From: Caldisericales bacterium
Lineage (GTDB): Bacteria; Caldisericota; Caldisericia; JAAYUI01
NCBI GenBank assembly: GCA_022707885.1
Contig: JAKIZT010000002.1
Location: 1-34,457 of the forward strand
Reading direction: 5' to 3'
Length of the DNA: 34,457 nt
In this document: piece by piece, positions 1 through 6,363 of the stretch
Layout: every line of letters starts with the position of its first letter
How positions within the stretch are numbered: the stretch's first letter is position 1
The notes under the pieces: generated by a model
What the model saw: the letters and a program-made list of their open reading frames with translations, nothing else
Told to the model about the DNA's origin: nothing
The model's database searches: none
Position numbers and translations under genes: made by a program

Positions 1-571
1 CATAAGGAATGGCTTGTCAATTGGGCGTTCCGGGTCAGGAATGTATGAATCAAGGGTATCGGCAAGCTGCCAGATGGCCTTGATGTATTCGTTTGTGCTG
101 TTTCTTGAGAGGTCGCCCGTGGCTTCCATTGCCATGAGGGCTGAGCCCCTGATGACTGGTGAGTCATTGAATTTGTACTTTCCAAGCAACTCCTGAACTT
201 CAACCTCAACCAGGTCGATGAGTTCCGGATCGTCAACCATGTCTATCTTGTTGAGGAAGACGATGATCCTTGGAACGTTGACCTGACGGGCAAGGAGGAT
301 GTGTTCCCTGGTCAGCATGACCCGGGCAGTCGATGTGGGCATAGTGCCTCTTCTCGGTCTCGTACTCTGTGTGGTGGATGTTGATGGTGACGCCCCTTGC
401 CTTTTCCTCTGGCGCGTTGTCAATTTCATCGTAGGCTTTTGCTACGGTGTGGCCGAGGGTGGCGAGGGTCTTCGTGATGGCAGACGTTAGTGTCGTCTTG
501 CCATGATCGATGTGGCCGATCGTTCCGACGTTGACGTGCGGTTTTGTGCGCTCGTATTTTTGTTTTGCCAT
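1..571 (-). pseudogene. tuf: Elongation factor Tu, 5' part, with internal deletion and frameshift
   Basis: EF-Tu is the GTPase that delivers aminoacyl-tRNA to the ribosome. The start ATG at 571 follows a GGAG Shine-Dalgarno sequence. The first 80 or so residues are normal EF-Tu, with the P-loop GHIDHGKTT, the RGVTI switch I region and the G3 box DCPGHAD. Just after this, at about 311-316, the sequence jumps to the codons for [10 protein letters not shown], then [15 protein letters not shown], in a different frame. In E. coli EF-Tu 29 residues separate these points, so about 86 nt are missing and the frame shifts. Downstream of the junction the frame is clean EF-Tu to the window edge. The gene is therefore either a recently broken tuf copy or an assembly error; EF-Tu is essential, so an intact copy must exist if this is real. 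It follows tRNA-fMet and tRNA-Thr on the same strand, a familiar tRNA-tuf arrangement. The 3' end lies outside the window. Confidence 0.9.
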
Positions 572-627
572 ATTCTTACTCTCCTTAATGCTTTTAAAAA
601 AGGCCCTCGTGAGGCATCTCTTTATGG

Positions 628-700
628 AGCCCACGAGCAGAATCGAACTGCTGACCTTGTCCTTACCAAGGACATGCTCTGCCATCTGAGCTACGTGGGC
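628..700 (-). tRNA. tRNA-Thr (anticodon GGT)
   Basis: The minus strand folds as a complete cloverleaf. Acceptor arms GCCCACG and CGTGGGC pair perfectly. The anticodon loop TTGGTAA gives anticodon GGT (threonine, ACC/ACU), and the T-loop is TTCGATTC. No CCA is encoded: the sequence after the discriminator T is CC followed by A/T-rich spacer. It lies 7 nt after tRNA-fMet and 56 nt before the tuf start, so the three are probably one transcript; a tRNA-Thr just upstream of tuf is common in bacteria. Confidence 0.95.
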
Positions 701-707
701 GTACATT

Positions 708-784
708 TGGTTGCGGGGGTTGGATTTGAACCAACGACCTCCGGGTTATGGGCCCGACGAGCTACCAGGCTGCTCTACCCCGCA
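708..784 (-). tRNA. Initiator tRNA-fMet (anticodon CAT) with C33
   Basis: The minus strand closely matches the bacterial initiator tRNA. It has the D-arm AGAGCAGCCTGGTAGCTCGT, the three consecutive G-C pairs in the anticodon stem (GGG/CCC) that mark initiators, anticodon CAT, T-arm GGTTCAAATCC and an encoded CCA end. Position 1 is T opposite A72, so the usual C1-A72 mismatch is replaced by a U-A pair. The anticodon loop reads CCCATAA, so position 33 is C instead of the nearly universal U33. It is the first gene of the tRNA-tRNA-tuf unit. Confidence 0.93.
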
Positions 785-792
785 ATGCCAGA

Positions 793-819
793 GTAATACT
801 TTATTGCCCACAATGTCAA
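793..819 (-). promoter_or_regulatory. Probable promoter of the tRNA-fMet/tRNA-Thr/tuf unit
   Basis: On the minus strand a perfect TTGACA (819-814) is followed after 15 nt by TATTAC (798-793), which ends 8 nt before the tRNA 5' end. A second TTGACA copy abuts it at 825-820. The 15-nt spacer is short and the -10 box matches consensus at 4 of 6 positions, so the assignment rests mainly on the perfect -35 box and position. Confidence 0.5.
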
Positions 820-908
820 TGTCAATGACAAAACAAGTTAAATCCCAATTCTCCTTGGAATTTCAGGCGCACAATTATTATACACAAAAAGCCTGATTTG
901 TATACAAG

Positions 909-937
909 TTGCCACTTAACAATATTGATTCAATAAT
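909..937 (+). promoter_or_regulatory. Probable promoter of the prolyl oligopeptidase gene
   Basis: TTGCCA (909-914), a 17-nt spacer and AATAAT (932-937) give predicted transcription from about 944. That leaves a leader of about 30 nt containing the AAGGAG ribosome binding site before the ATG at 975. The rest of the 785-974 intergenic stretch is A/T-rich with no further recognisable element except the opposing tRNA promoter. Confidence 0.55.
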
Positions 938-974
938 ATGGTGACAATTCAAAACTCAGAAAAAGGAGCGGGAG

Positions 975-3023
975 ATGGGCAAAAATTACCCAAAGGCAAA
1001 AAAGGGCAATGTGGTGGATGATTATTTTGGTGTAAAAGTACCTGATCCGTACAGGTGGCTGGAGGATGAAAACTCCGAGGATACAAAGAATTGGATTGAG
1101 GCACAAAGAGAATTTTTCAATGATGAAATTGAAAAAATGCCATTCAGGGATGAGATAAGGCAAAGGATAACTGAACTTACAGCTTATAAATTGCCTTTCC
1201 CTCCATTTTTGCATTCTTTTGGCCAAACCTCGATCGTGAAAAATGGAAAACTCTATTTCACTTTTTCCGGCACACAAAAAATTATGGCCATGGATCTTGT
1301 AAAAAGGGAGCCGTATGAGGCAATAAAATACGATATTGATCCAGACAGACAATATGCAGGCATCTCATCATTTTCACCAGATGGGTCAAAAGCTGCAATA
1401 TCATTCAAAGAGGATGGCTCTGACTGGACAGACATCATGGTGGCCGATCTCGAAAAAAAGGAATTTTTGCCAGAAAGACTCACAAAAGTCAGATACGCCG
1501 GCACAACATGGCTTGATGGTAGCGGATTCTATTACACAAGACATGACGAGATGATTGAAGAGAAAAAGTTAACACAAAAATTGACCATGCCAAAACTATA
1601 CTATCACAAAGTTGGAACAGGCCAGGAGCAGGATGTTCTGGTACTAGAACCCCAGACAGACTTGGTAATGTTGGCTTGCAATGATATTGTTGATGAGAAA
1701 TATCTTCTGATCAATGAGTACGGGGAAATAAACGATTATTACCTGCAAGAGATCGATTGTCCCAAAAACAAAATCCCGATTATTGAAAGTAACACAAACC
1801 AATTTTCATATATGGGAACAATAGGTAAACAATTAATCTTTTCCACCAATATCGATTGCCCGATGGGTAAAGTGGTGATGATAGACCCTGCAAAACCAAA
1901 AAAAGAAAACTGGCAAACAATAATCCATGATCCTGACACCTGCATGGAAAATGCAATATTTTCATACGGCAAGATTTTGGCCACATTCAAAAATGGACCA
2001 AAAAATTATGCCAGGCAATACGATTTACAAGGCAACTTCGAGCATGAGATAAAGACACCATGTGAGGGAATTACACTTTTTTACGCAAACCATGAAAACG
2101 AAACTCTTTATTTTGCTTTCTCATCTTTTGTACACCCCACCGTTCTTCTTGAATGCGACCAAAAAACCGGGGAGTGCAAGTCAGTCATTGAAAAACCAGG
2201 CATTTTTGACCCGGATGATTTCGTAACAAAGGTTGAGGAGTTCAAAAGCCATAATGGCAAAACACTACCTGTCTATATTTTCCACAAAAAAGGCCTGACC
2301 TGTGATGGCAAAAGACCAACAATACTTTATGGATATGGGGGCCATGCACACTGCACAAACCCCCAATATTCATCTTTGGCAATAGCCCTTGCGGAAGCTG
2401 GTGGAATATACTGCTCTGCGTGCATAAGGGGTGGCGGTGAATACGGCGAGGAATGGCACAAGGAAGGTATGTTGCTGAACAAGAAAAATACCTTCAGTGA
2501 CTTCATTTCGTGTGCAGAGGGGCTCATCAAAAAAGGTTATACCTGCAAGGAAAAACTTGCCATACACGGCACTTCAGCTGGTGGCATGCTTATTGGGGTA
2601 TGCATGACGCAAAGACCAGATCTTTTCAGGATTGCGATTCCAAATGTTGGTATTTATGACATGCTCAGATACCATAAATTCACAATTGGCTGGAGCTGGG
2701 CCAAAGAGTACGGCTCAAGTGATGATCCTGAGGAATTTAGGTACCTTTTGTCCTATTCACCTTATCAAAATGTAAAAAAGGGCACTTCCTATCCAGCAAC
2801 CATGATCATCACAGCTGACCATGACAACAGGGTTGTTCCGGCACATTCCTACAAGTTTGCAGCAGCGCTCCAGGATACACAGGAGAATGAACCAAGGGTT
2901 TTCATAAGGATTGGCAAGAAATACGGCCACGGAGCATCTTCGAGAAAACAGGTTGTGGACCAATTAACAGATATTCTCTCGTTTACACTGTTTAACATGG
3001 ATGAGGAATACAAAATGTTTTGA
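975..3023 (+). CDS. Prolyl oligopeptidase, family S9A
   Basis: A cytosolic serine peptidase that cleaves short peptides after proline. The 682-residue length is typical of the family and there is no signal peptide. The N-terminus has the family motif DPYRWLED (about residues 22-29). A seven-bladed propeller region fills residues 70-400, and the alpha/beta-hydrolase domain follows. The nucleophile elbow is GTSAGG with Ser534; the acid is probably Asp617 in DHDNRVVP, and His652 lies in KYGHGA. The Ser-Asp and Asp-His spacings fit the family. The elbow is closer to the oligopeptidase B form than to the GGSNGG of classical prolyl endopeptidases, but the overall sequence supports S9A. An AAGGAGCGGGAG ribosome binding site precedes the ATG. 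The gene is monocistronic, with its own promoter and a strong terminator, and fits a peptide-fermenting lifestyle with the carboxypeptidase and ornithine aminotransferase nearby. Confidence 0.93.
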   Translation: MGKNYPKAKKGNVVDDYFGVKVPDPYRWLEDENSEDTKNWIEAQREFFNDEIEKMPFRDEIRQRITELTAYKLPFPPFLHSFGQTSIVKNGKLYFTFSGTQKIMAMDLVKREPYEAIKYDIDPDRQYAGISSFSPDGSKAAISFKEDGSDWTDIMVADLEKKEFLPERLTKVRYAGTTWLDGSGFYYTRHDEMIEEKKLTQKLTMPKLYYHKVGTGQEQDVLVLEPQTDLVMLACNDIVDEKYLLINEYGEINDYYLQEIDCPKNKIPIIESNTNQFSYMGTIGKQLIFSTNIDCPMGKVVMIDPAKPKKENWQTIIHDPDTCMENAIFSYGKILATFKNGPKNYARQYDLQGNFEHEIKTPCEGITLFYANHENETLYFAFSSFVHPTVLLECDQKTGECKSVIEKPGIFDPDDFVTKVEEFKSHNGKTLPVYIFHKKGLTCDGKRPTILYGYGGHAHCTNPQYSSLAIALAEAGGIYCSACIRGGGEYGEEWHKEGMLLNKKNTFSDFISCAEGLIKKGYTCKEKLAIHGTSAGGMLIGVCMTQRPDLFRIAIPNVGIYDMLRYHKFTIGWSWAKEYGSSDDPEEFRYLLSYSPYQNVKKGTSYPATMIITADHDNRVVPAHSYKFAAALQDTQENEPRVFIRIGKKYGHGASSRKQVVDQLTDILSFTLFNMDEEYKMF

Positions 3024-3041
3024 AAACCTGCAAAATAATAA

Positions 3042-3078
3042 AAAAGGGCCAGATTTTTCTGGCCCTTTTGTTTTTTCT
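3042..3078. terminator. Bidirectional intrinsic terminator
   Basis: A perfect 12-bp stem (3042-3053 with 3058-3069, core GGGCCAGA/TCTGGCCC) encloses a TTTT loop. It is followed by a T-rich run on the plus strand and preceded by an A run that reads as T6 on the minus strand. It can end both the prolyl oligopeptidase transcript and the tRNA-Gly transcript from the right. Confidence 0.9.
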
Positions 3079-3080
3079 TA

Positions 3081-3155
3081 TGGAGCGGGCGACGGGACTT
3101 GAACCCGCGACCATTAGCTTGGAAGGCTAATGCTCTACCACTGAGCTACACCCGC
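3081..3155 (-). tRNA. tRNA-Gly (anticodon TCC)
   Basis: The minus strand forms a full cloverleaf with acceptor GCGGGTG/CGCCCGC, D-arm GTAGCTCAGTGGTAGAGC, anticodon loop CTTCCAA (TCC, glycine GGA/GGG), T-arm CGGGTTCAAGTCCCG and encoded CCA. It lies 43 nt after a membrane protein gene on the same strand and directly before a terminator. A promoter with a perfect -35 box sits in that gap, so it can be transcribed alone. Confidence 0.96.
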
Positions 3156-3166
3156 ATGGCCATTAA

Positions 3167-3195
3167 AAATTAGCCCAGGTTGGCTGCCTTGTCAA
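3167..3195 (-). promoter_or_regulatory. Probable promoter of tRNA-Gly
   Basis: On the minus strand TTGACA (3195-3190), a 17-nt spacer and TAATTT (3172-3167) lie just after the stop codon of the membrane protein gene and 12 nt before the tRNA 5' end. The -35 box is perfect and the spacing ideal, while the -10 box is weak. Confidence 0.55.
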
Positions 3196-3198
3196 GGT

Positions 3199-3672
3199 TT
3201 ACATGCCAATCCAGGCGTCGTCTTTGTGCTGCTTGTGCTTTTTTGTGTCCATTATCCACGGTGAGACCAGCACACCTATATAGCCCAAAATCAGGAACGG
3301 CTGGCTCCTTAGAAACACTCTTGAAAAATCGAAACCTGCAATGACAACCATGACCACAAGGTCAAAACCAACGTTGAGGACAAACCAGAGAAGTCCCAGC
3401 CTGCGATTCTCTTTTTGCTGGGTTGGGACAAACCTCATGTATCTCACACCATACAGATAAAGAAAAATCGGTGAAAGGATCATTCTTATGATCCAGTGTA
3501 CATAGTCAGAGCCGGTTGTTGCCCAGAAAATAAAAGAGATCGCCTCTGCAAAACCAAGTCCCCAAACAAAATATTCAATCGCCCTGGCCCAATCAGACAG
3601 AAATCTTCTCTTAAAAGCAACAATTTGTGTCCAAAAACCAGTCTTTCTAGAGGGCGATATAATCGATTCCAT
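3199..3672 (-). CDS. Small integral membrane protein of unknown function
   Basis: A 157-residue protein with four likely membrane helices at about residues 33-52, 56-78, 92-114 and 120-142. It has a basic N-terminus (RKTGFWTQ, FKRRF) and a charged Lys/His-rich tail (KKHKQHKDD). I recognise no family. The ATG at 3672 is chosen because GGAGG lies a suitable distance upstream; an in-frame TTG at 3702 has no such site. The gene begins inside the last 26 nt of the nucleotide-sugar dehydrogenase gene, so translation is probably coupled. A role in envelope glycan metabolism is possible from this context only. No catalytic motif is visible. Confidence 0.75.
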   Translation of the reverse strand: MESIISPSRKTGFWTQIVAFKRRFLSDWARAIEYFVWGLGFAEAISFIFWATTGSDYVHWIIRMILSPIFLYLYGVRYMRFVPTQQKENRRLGLLWFVLNVGFDLVVMVVIAGFDFSRVFLRSQPFLILGYIGVLVSPWIMDTKKHKQHKDDAWIGM

Positions 3673-4963
3673 TGTTAATAACCTCCGCTCTGTCAAAAGC
3701 AAACCTGCAATCCAAGAGCAACCCTGGTTTTGACATACCAGATAGCAGCTTCAAACCAGCAGGGCCTTTTTCCGGTAGTGGCTCCTGTCTGGTAGCTATT
3801 ATAACAACATCGGCTCCTTTTGTCGCCTCTTCGATTGTCGGAACACATGGCGGCAATCCGGAGATACCAGCCAGATCGGCAACCGGGTCCCAGCACACAA
3901 CACCGAGGCCCTTGTCCAGAAGCGACCTGGCAAGGTCAACGGCAGGGCTGAGTCTCGCATCAGTGCTGTAGTCCTTCATCGCAAGTCCGATCAGGGCAAC
4001 TTTCCCGTTCTTTTTACCATGCGCATCCAGCCATGATTTTGCGAGACTGGCAATATGAACAGGTTGATCATCGTTAGCTTTCCTGGCTGTTGAAATGACC
4101 GGCAATCCAACCCCGACGCTGTCTGCTGTTGGTTTCAGATAAAACATTGCTTGCGGCAAACAATGACCGCCAACACCTGGTCCCGGGTAATGAAGAAACC
4201 CGACCCTCTTGTGGGTGCGCACTATTGAAAGCACTTCTTTTGTATCCAGACCATAGGCCGCACAGAAGTTTGCATACTCGTTGGCAAGGGCTATGTTGAC
4301 GTCCCTTGCAATATTTTCAAAAACCTTTGCCGTTTCCACCGCTTCAGGACTGGAAGCCTCAAGCACTTCCTTTACGCCCATTTCCCTGAGAAGATCTGCC
4401 GCCCTGCGGGTTGCCCTGGGGGTGAGACCAGCTACTGGCGTGACCATACCAATAAGCTCCTCGAAAGCGACATTCTCGGCCATTCTCTCTGAAGAGAATG
4501 CGAGATCAAAATCTTCTGTCGCGCAAAGCCCGGAACGCTCTTCCAGGCGTGGTTTTATGAAAGATCTTGTATAACCAACTATCACAGTTGACCTGGCAAT
4601 CACGAGAGCACCTTTTCTGAGTCTGTTGCCAAGCGTATCAAGTGCAGTTTCAAGGTCCTTGGTGTAAGTTTTGCCATCAACAAGGGGTATGCCAACCGTA
4701 AGAATGATTTGCTGGTCATCATAACCCAAAGCAAGATCCGGGTCAGTTGTCGGATGGTATCTGCCGGAGGCAACAGCCCTTTTTAGGACTGATGTGATCG
4801 GTTCTCCATTGAAAGACTCGGCCATTTTGACCCTTCCCTCGCAAAGGTCTTTGATGTACCTTTCCCTGACATCAAGGCCATACACCTCAAAACCTCTGCT
4901 CCACAAAACAAGCGAAAGCGGAAGACCGACATAACCCAAACCCATGACAGTCGCTTTTTTCAT
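3647..4963 (-). CDS. Nucleotide-sugar dehydrogenase (UDP-ManNAc dehydrogenase/WecC-like)
   Basis: Oxidises a UDP-sugar to the UDP-uronic acid with two NAD+, feeding surface polysaccharide synthesis. The N-terminal Rossmann motif GLGYVGLPL begins at about residue 7. The middle domain contains the catalytic cysteine in GPGVGGHCLPQ (Cys268 counted from this start), the form typical of UDP-ManNAcA dehydrogenases rather than GGSCFPKD of UDP-glucose dehydrogenases. The third domain follows, giving 438 residues, normal for the family. The usual VDP after the Cys motif is replaced by QAM, so substrate identity is uncertain. The start at 4963 places the Rossmann strand at residue 2. A promoter whose -10 box ends 7 nt before this ATG predicts a leaderless mRNA; longer starts at 4990 and 4999 would lie inside that promoter. 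No glycosyltransferases adjoin, only a small membrane protein downstream. Confidence 0.88.
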   Translation of the reverse strand: MKKATVMGLGYVGLPLSLVLWSRGFEVYGLDVRERYIKDLCEGRVKMAESFNGEPITSVLKRAVASGRYHPTTDPDLALGYDDQQIILTVGIPLVDGKTYTKDLETALDTLGNRLRKGALVIARSTVIVGYTRSFIKPRLEERSGLCATEDFDLAFSSERMAENVAFEELIGMVTPVAGLTPRATRRAADLLREMGVKEVLEASSPEAVETAKVFENIARDVNIALANEYANFCAAYGLDTKEVLSIVRTHKRVGFLHYPGPGVGGHCLPQAMFYLKPTADSVGVGLPVISTARKANDDQPVHIASLAKSWLDAHGKKNGKVALIGLAMKDYSTDARLSPAVDLARSLLDKGLGVVCWDPVADLAGISGLPPCVPTIEEATKGADVVIIATRQEPLPEKGPAGLKLLSGMSKPGLLLDCRFAFDRAEVINNGIDYIAL

Positions 4964-4970
4964 GGCAAGA

Positions 4971-4999
4971 ATTCTATTTTTTGGGGCCATCCTTTTCAA
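4971..4999 (-). promoter_or_regulatory. Leaderless promoter of the nucleotide-sugar dehydrogenase gene
   Basis: On the minus strand TTGAAA (4999-4994), a 17-nt spacer and TAGAAT (4976-4971) end 7 nt before the ATG at 4963. Transcription should therefore begin at or next to the start codon. No Shine-Dalgarno sequence precedes this ATG, which agrees with leaderless translation. Confidence 0.6.
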
Positions 5000-5013
5000 G
5001 GGCGATTGAAAAG
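4992..5013. repeat. Inverted repeat spanning two divergent -35 boxes
   Basis: CTTTTCAA (4992-4999), six bases, then TTGAAAAG (5006-5013): perfect 8-bp arms. Each arm contains the TTGAAA -35 box of one of two divergent promoters. It could be an operator controlling both genes or simply symmetric promoter design. Confidence 0.6.
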
Positions 5014-5033
5014 ACGGAACAGAAAACTATCAT
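5006..5033 (+). promoter_or_regulatory. Probable promoter of the flavin reductase-like gene
   Basis: TTGAAA (5006-5011), a 16-nt spacer and TATCAT (5028-5033) predict a start near 5040. The resulting leader of about 18 nt holds the GGAGG ribosome binding site before the ATG at 5058. Confidence 0.6.
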
Positions 5034-5057
5034 GGTTTATTACGAAGGAGGCAGCAC

Positions 5058-5627
5058 ATGAAGAAATCTCTTGGCGCAAAAGTGTTGGCTTTCCCAACAC
5101 CAGTATGGATAGTAGGCAGTTATGGCGAGGATAGCAGACCCAACATGATGTGTGCAGCATGGGCAGGAGTTTGCTGCTCAAAACCACCTTGCGTTTATGT
5201 TTCACTGCGCAAGGCAACACTGACCTACGGTAATATAATGGCCAGAAAGGCATTTACTGTGTCCATTCCATCACAAAAATTTGTCAGAGAGGCAGACCAT
5301 ATCGGTATTGTGTCAGGCAGAGACGAGGACAAGTTCAAAAAACTTGGTCTGACACCAATAAAATCGGACATTGTTGATGCACCATATCCATCAGAATTTG
5401 AAGTAGTGCTCGAATGCAAGCTTCTGCACACACTGGAAATTGGCCTTCATACGGAGTTTGTTGGTGAAATAATGGATGTAAAAGCAGATGAAAACCTTCT
5501 CGATGAAAAAGGACACATTTCAATGGAAAGGTTCAAGCCTTTTGTCTGGGACACAGGAGATGCAAGCTACAGGGCAATTGGTGAAAAAATTGGTAATGGT
5601 TTCGAAGATGGAGAAACCATCAAATAA
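5058..5627 (+). CDS. Flavin reductase-like, FMN-binding split-barrel protein
   Basis: A 189-residue protein of the flavin reductase-like family, which binds FMN in a split beta-barrel and often passes electrons from NAD(P)H or acts as a small flavoprotein in anaerobes. The sequence fits the family through the opening PTPVWIVGSYGED, the NMMCAAWAGVCCSKPP segment that lines the flavin site, and the YGNIMARKAFTVSIP segment. Length is normal and no signal peptide is present, so it should be cytosolic. A strong GAAGGAGG site precedes the ATG. It is divergent from the nucleotide-sugar dehydrogenase and seems monocistronic. The physiological partner cannot be inferred. Confidence 0.87.
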   Translation: MKKSLGAKVLAFPTPVWIVGSYGEDSRPNMMCAAWAGVCCSKPPCVYVSLRKATLTYGNIMARKAFTVSIPSQKFVREADHIGIVSGRDEDKFKKLGLTPIKSDIVDAPYPSEFEVVLECKLLHTLEIGLHTEFVGEIMDVKADENLLDEKGHISMERFKPFVWDTGDASYRAIGEKIGNGFEDGETIK

Positions 5628-5656
5628 ATGTTTATGGCATTTTTTAAATCGCGTCC

Positions 5657-5685
5657 TTGACTGAAAACGCCTCGATTGCTATATA
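5657..5685 (+). promoter_or_regulatory. Promoter of tRNA-Tyr
   Basis: TTGACT (5657-5662), a 17-nt spacer and TATATA (5680-5685) predict transcription from about 5692, seven bases before the mature tRNA 5' end. A TATATT at 5682-5687 with a 19-nt spacer is an alternative -10 box. Confidence 0.65.
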
Positions 5686-5698
5686 TTCATGGAGTAGT

Positions 5699-5784
5699 GG
5701 GCAGTTAGCGAAGCGGTCAAACGCGGCAGACTGTAAATCTGTTGACTCATGTCTTCGGAGGTTCGAATCCTTCACTGCCCACCA
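5699..5784 (+). tRNA. tRNA-Tyr (anticodon GTA)
   Basis: An 86-nt class II tRNA with a long variable arm. Acceptor GGGCAGT/ACTGCCC pairs perfectly, the anticodon loop CTGTAAA gives GTA (tyrosine), the T-loop is TTCGAAT and ACCA is encoded. It stands alone between its promoter and a small Cys-rich protein gene, which starts 62 nt later. Confidence 0.95.
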
Positions 5785-5846
5785 TTAACCCTCAAAAAAT
5801 CCCCTCTTTTTTCTCTTTAAAAATCAAAAAATCGAAGGAGCAAAAA

Positions 5847-6185
5847 ATGGCAGAACTATATGCAAGGTGCGGTCTGGACTGTTCAAAATGCGATGCCTAT
5901 ATTGCCACAAAAAACAACGACACAAAACTGAGGGCAGAAATCGCAAGGAAGTGGAAAGTAGAATTTGGTTTTGATGCAAAACCAGAGGACATTAATTGTG
6001 TCGGTTGTTCTCTTGAAGGTGCACACGTCGGCTACTGCAACGAGTGTAAAGTAAGATTATGCGCCAACTCCAAAGGTGTTGAAAATTGCGCGAAATGTGA
6101 TTCTTACATGTGCGAAACACTCAAGGAATTTGTGAATTTTGCAAAAGAAGCAGGCAAAAACCTGGAGAAACTTAGAGTCAAGTAG
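5847..6185 (+). CDS. DUF3795-type cysteine-rich protein
   Basis: A 112-residue protein with 11 cysteines in metal-site spacing: CGLDCSKC near the N-terminus, then a CxxC pair, a CxxC plus Cys group, another CxxC and a final Cys. The opening RCGLDCSKCDAYIATKNND matches the DUF3795 family, whose members are small, probably zinc- or iron-sulfur-binding proteins of unknown function common in anaerobes. The start is the ATG after GAAGGAG; the open frame continues upstream through tRNA-Tyr but that part is not coding. It may share the tRNA-Tyr transcript. A terminator follows 24 nt after the stop. The C-terminal 25 residues are lysine-rich and helical. Confidence 0.85.
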   Translation: MAELYARCGLDCSKCDAYIATKNNDTKLRAEIARKWKVEFGFDAKPEDINCVGCSLEGAHVGYCNECKVRLCANSKGVENCAKCDSYMCETLKEFVNFAKEAGKNLEKLRVK

Positions 6186-6209
6186 ATATTTCCAGAAAAA
6201 TAAAACCTT

Positions 6210-6243
6210 AAAACCGGCTTCATTTTGAAGCCGGTTTTTCTTT
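6210..6243 (+). terminator. Intrinsic terminator after the DUF3795 gene
   Basis: A 12-bp perfect stem (6210-6221 with 6227-6238, core CCGGCTTC/GAAGCCGG) has a 5-nt loop and is followed by a T-rich tail. It ends the tRNA-Tyr/DUF3795 transcript. The following 120 nt before the MATE gene is A/T-rich and holds no element I could identify firmly. Confidence 0.9.
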
Positions 6244-6363
6244 TGCTGCCAATTTGGCAAAAGGAAAATACAATTTTCATAAACAATGATTTTTCCGACA
6301 GTGCAATGACTTGGATTTTGTTTTAAAGATACAAAAATTATTTCAGGATAGAATCTATGGCCT

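Noticed and set aside
233..706. A 157-codon minus-strand open frame joining tRNA-Thr sequence to EF-Tu
   Set aside because: Its first part is the tRNA gene read as protein and its last part is EF-Tu read out of frame after the deletion. Only the EF-Tu portion from 571 is a genuine coding start.
820..825. Second tandem TTGACA upstream of tRNA-fMet as a separate promoter
   Set aside because: Its spacing to the only plausible -10 box is 21 nt, too long; the nearer copy is preferred.
4964..4999. Longer N-terminus for the nucleotide-sugar dehydrogenase from TTG 4999 or ATG 4990
   Set aside because: These codons lie within the promoter spacer and -35 box, lack a ribosome binding site, and would put extra residues before the Rossmann strand.
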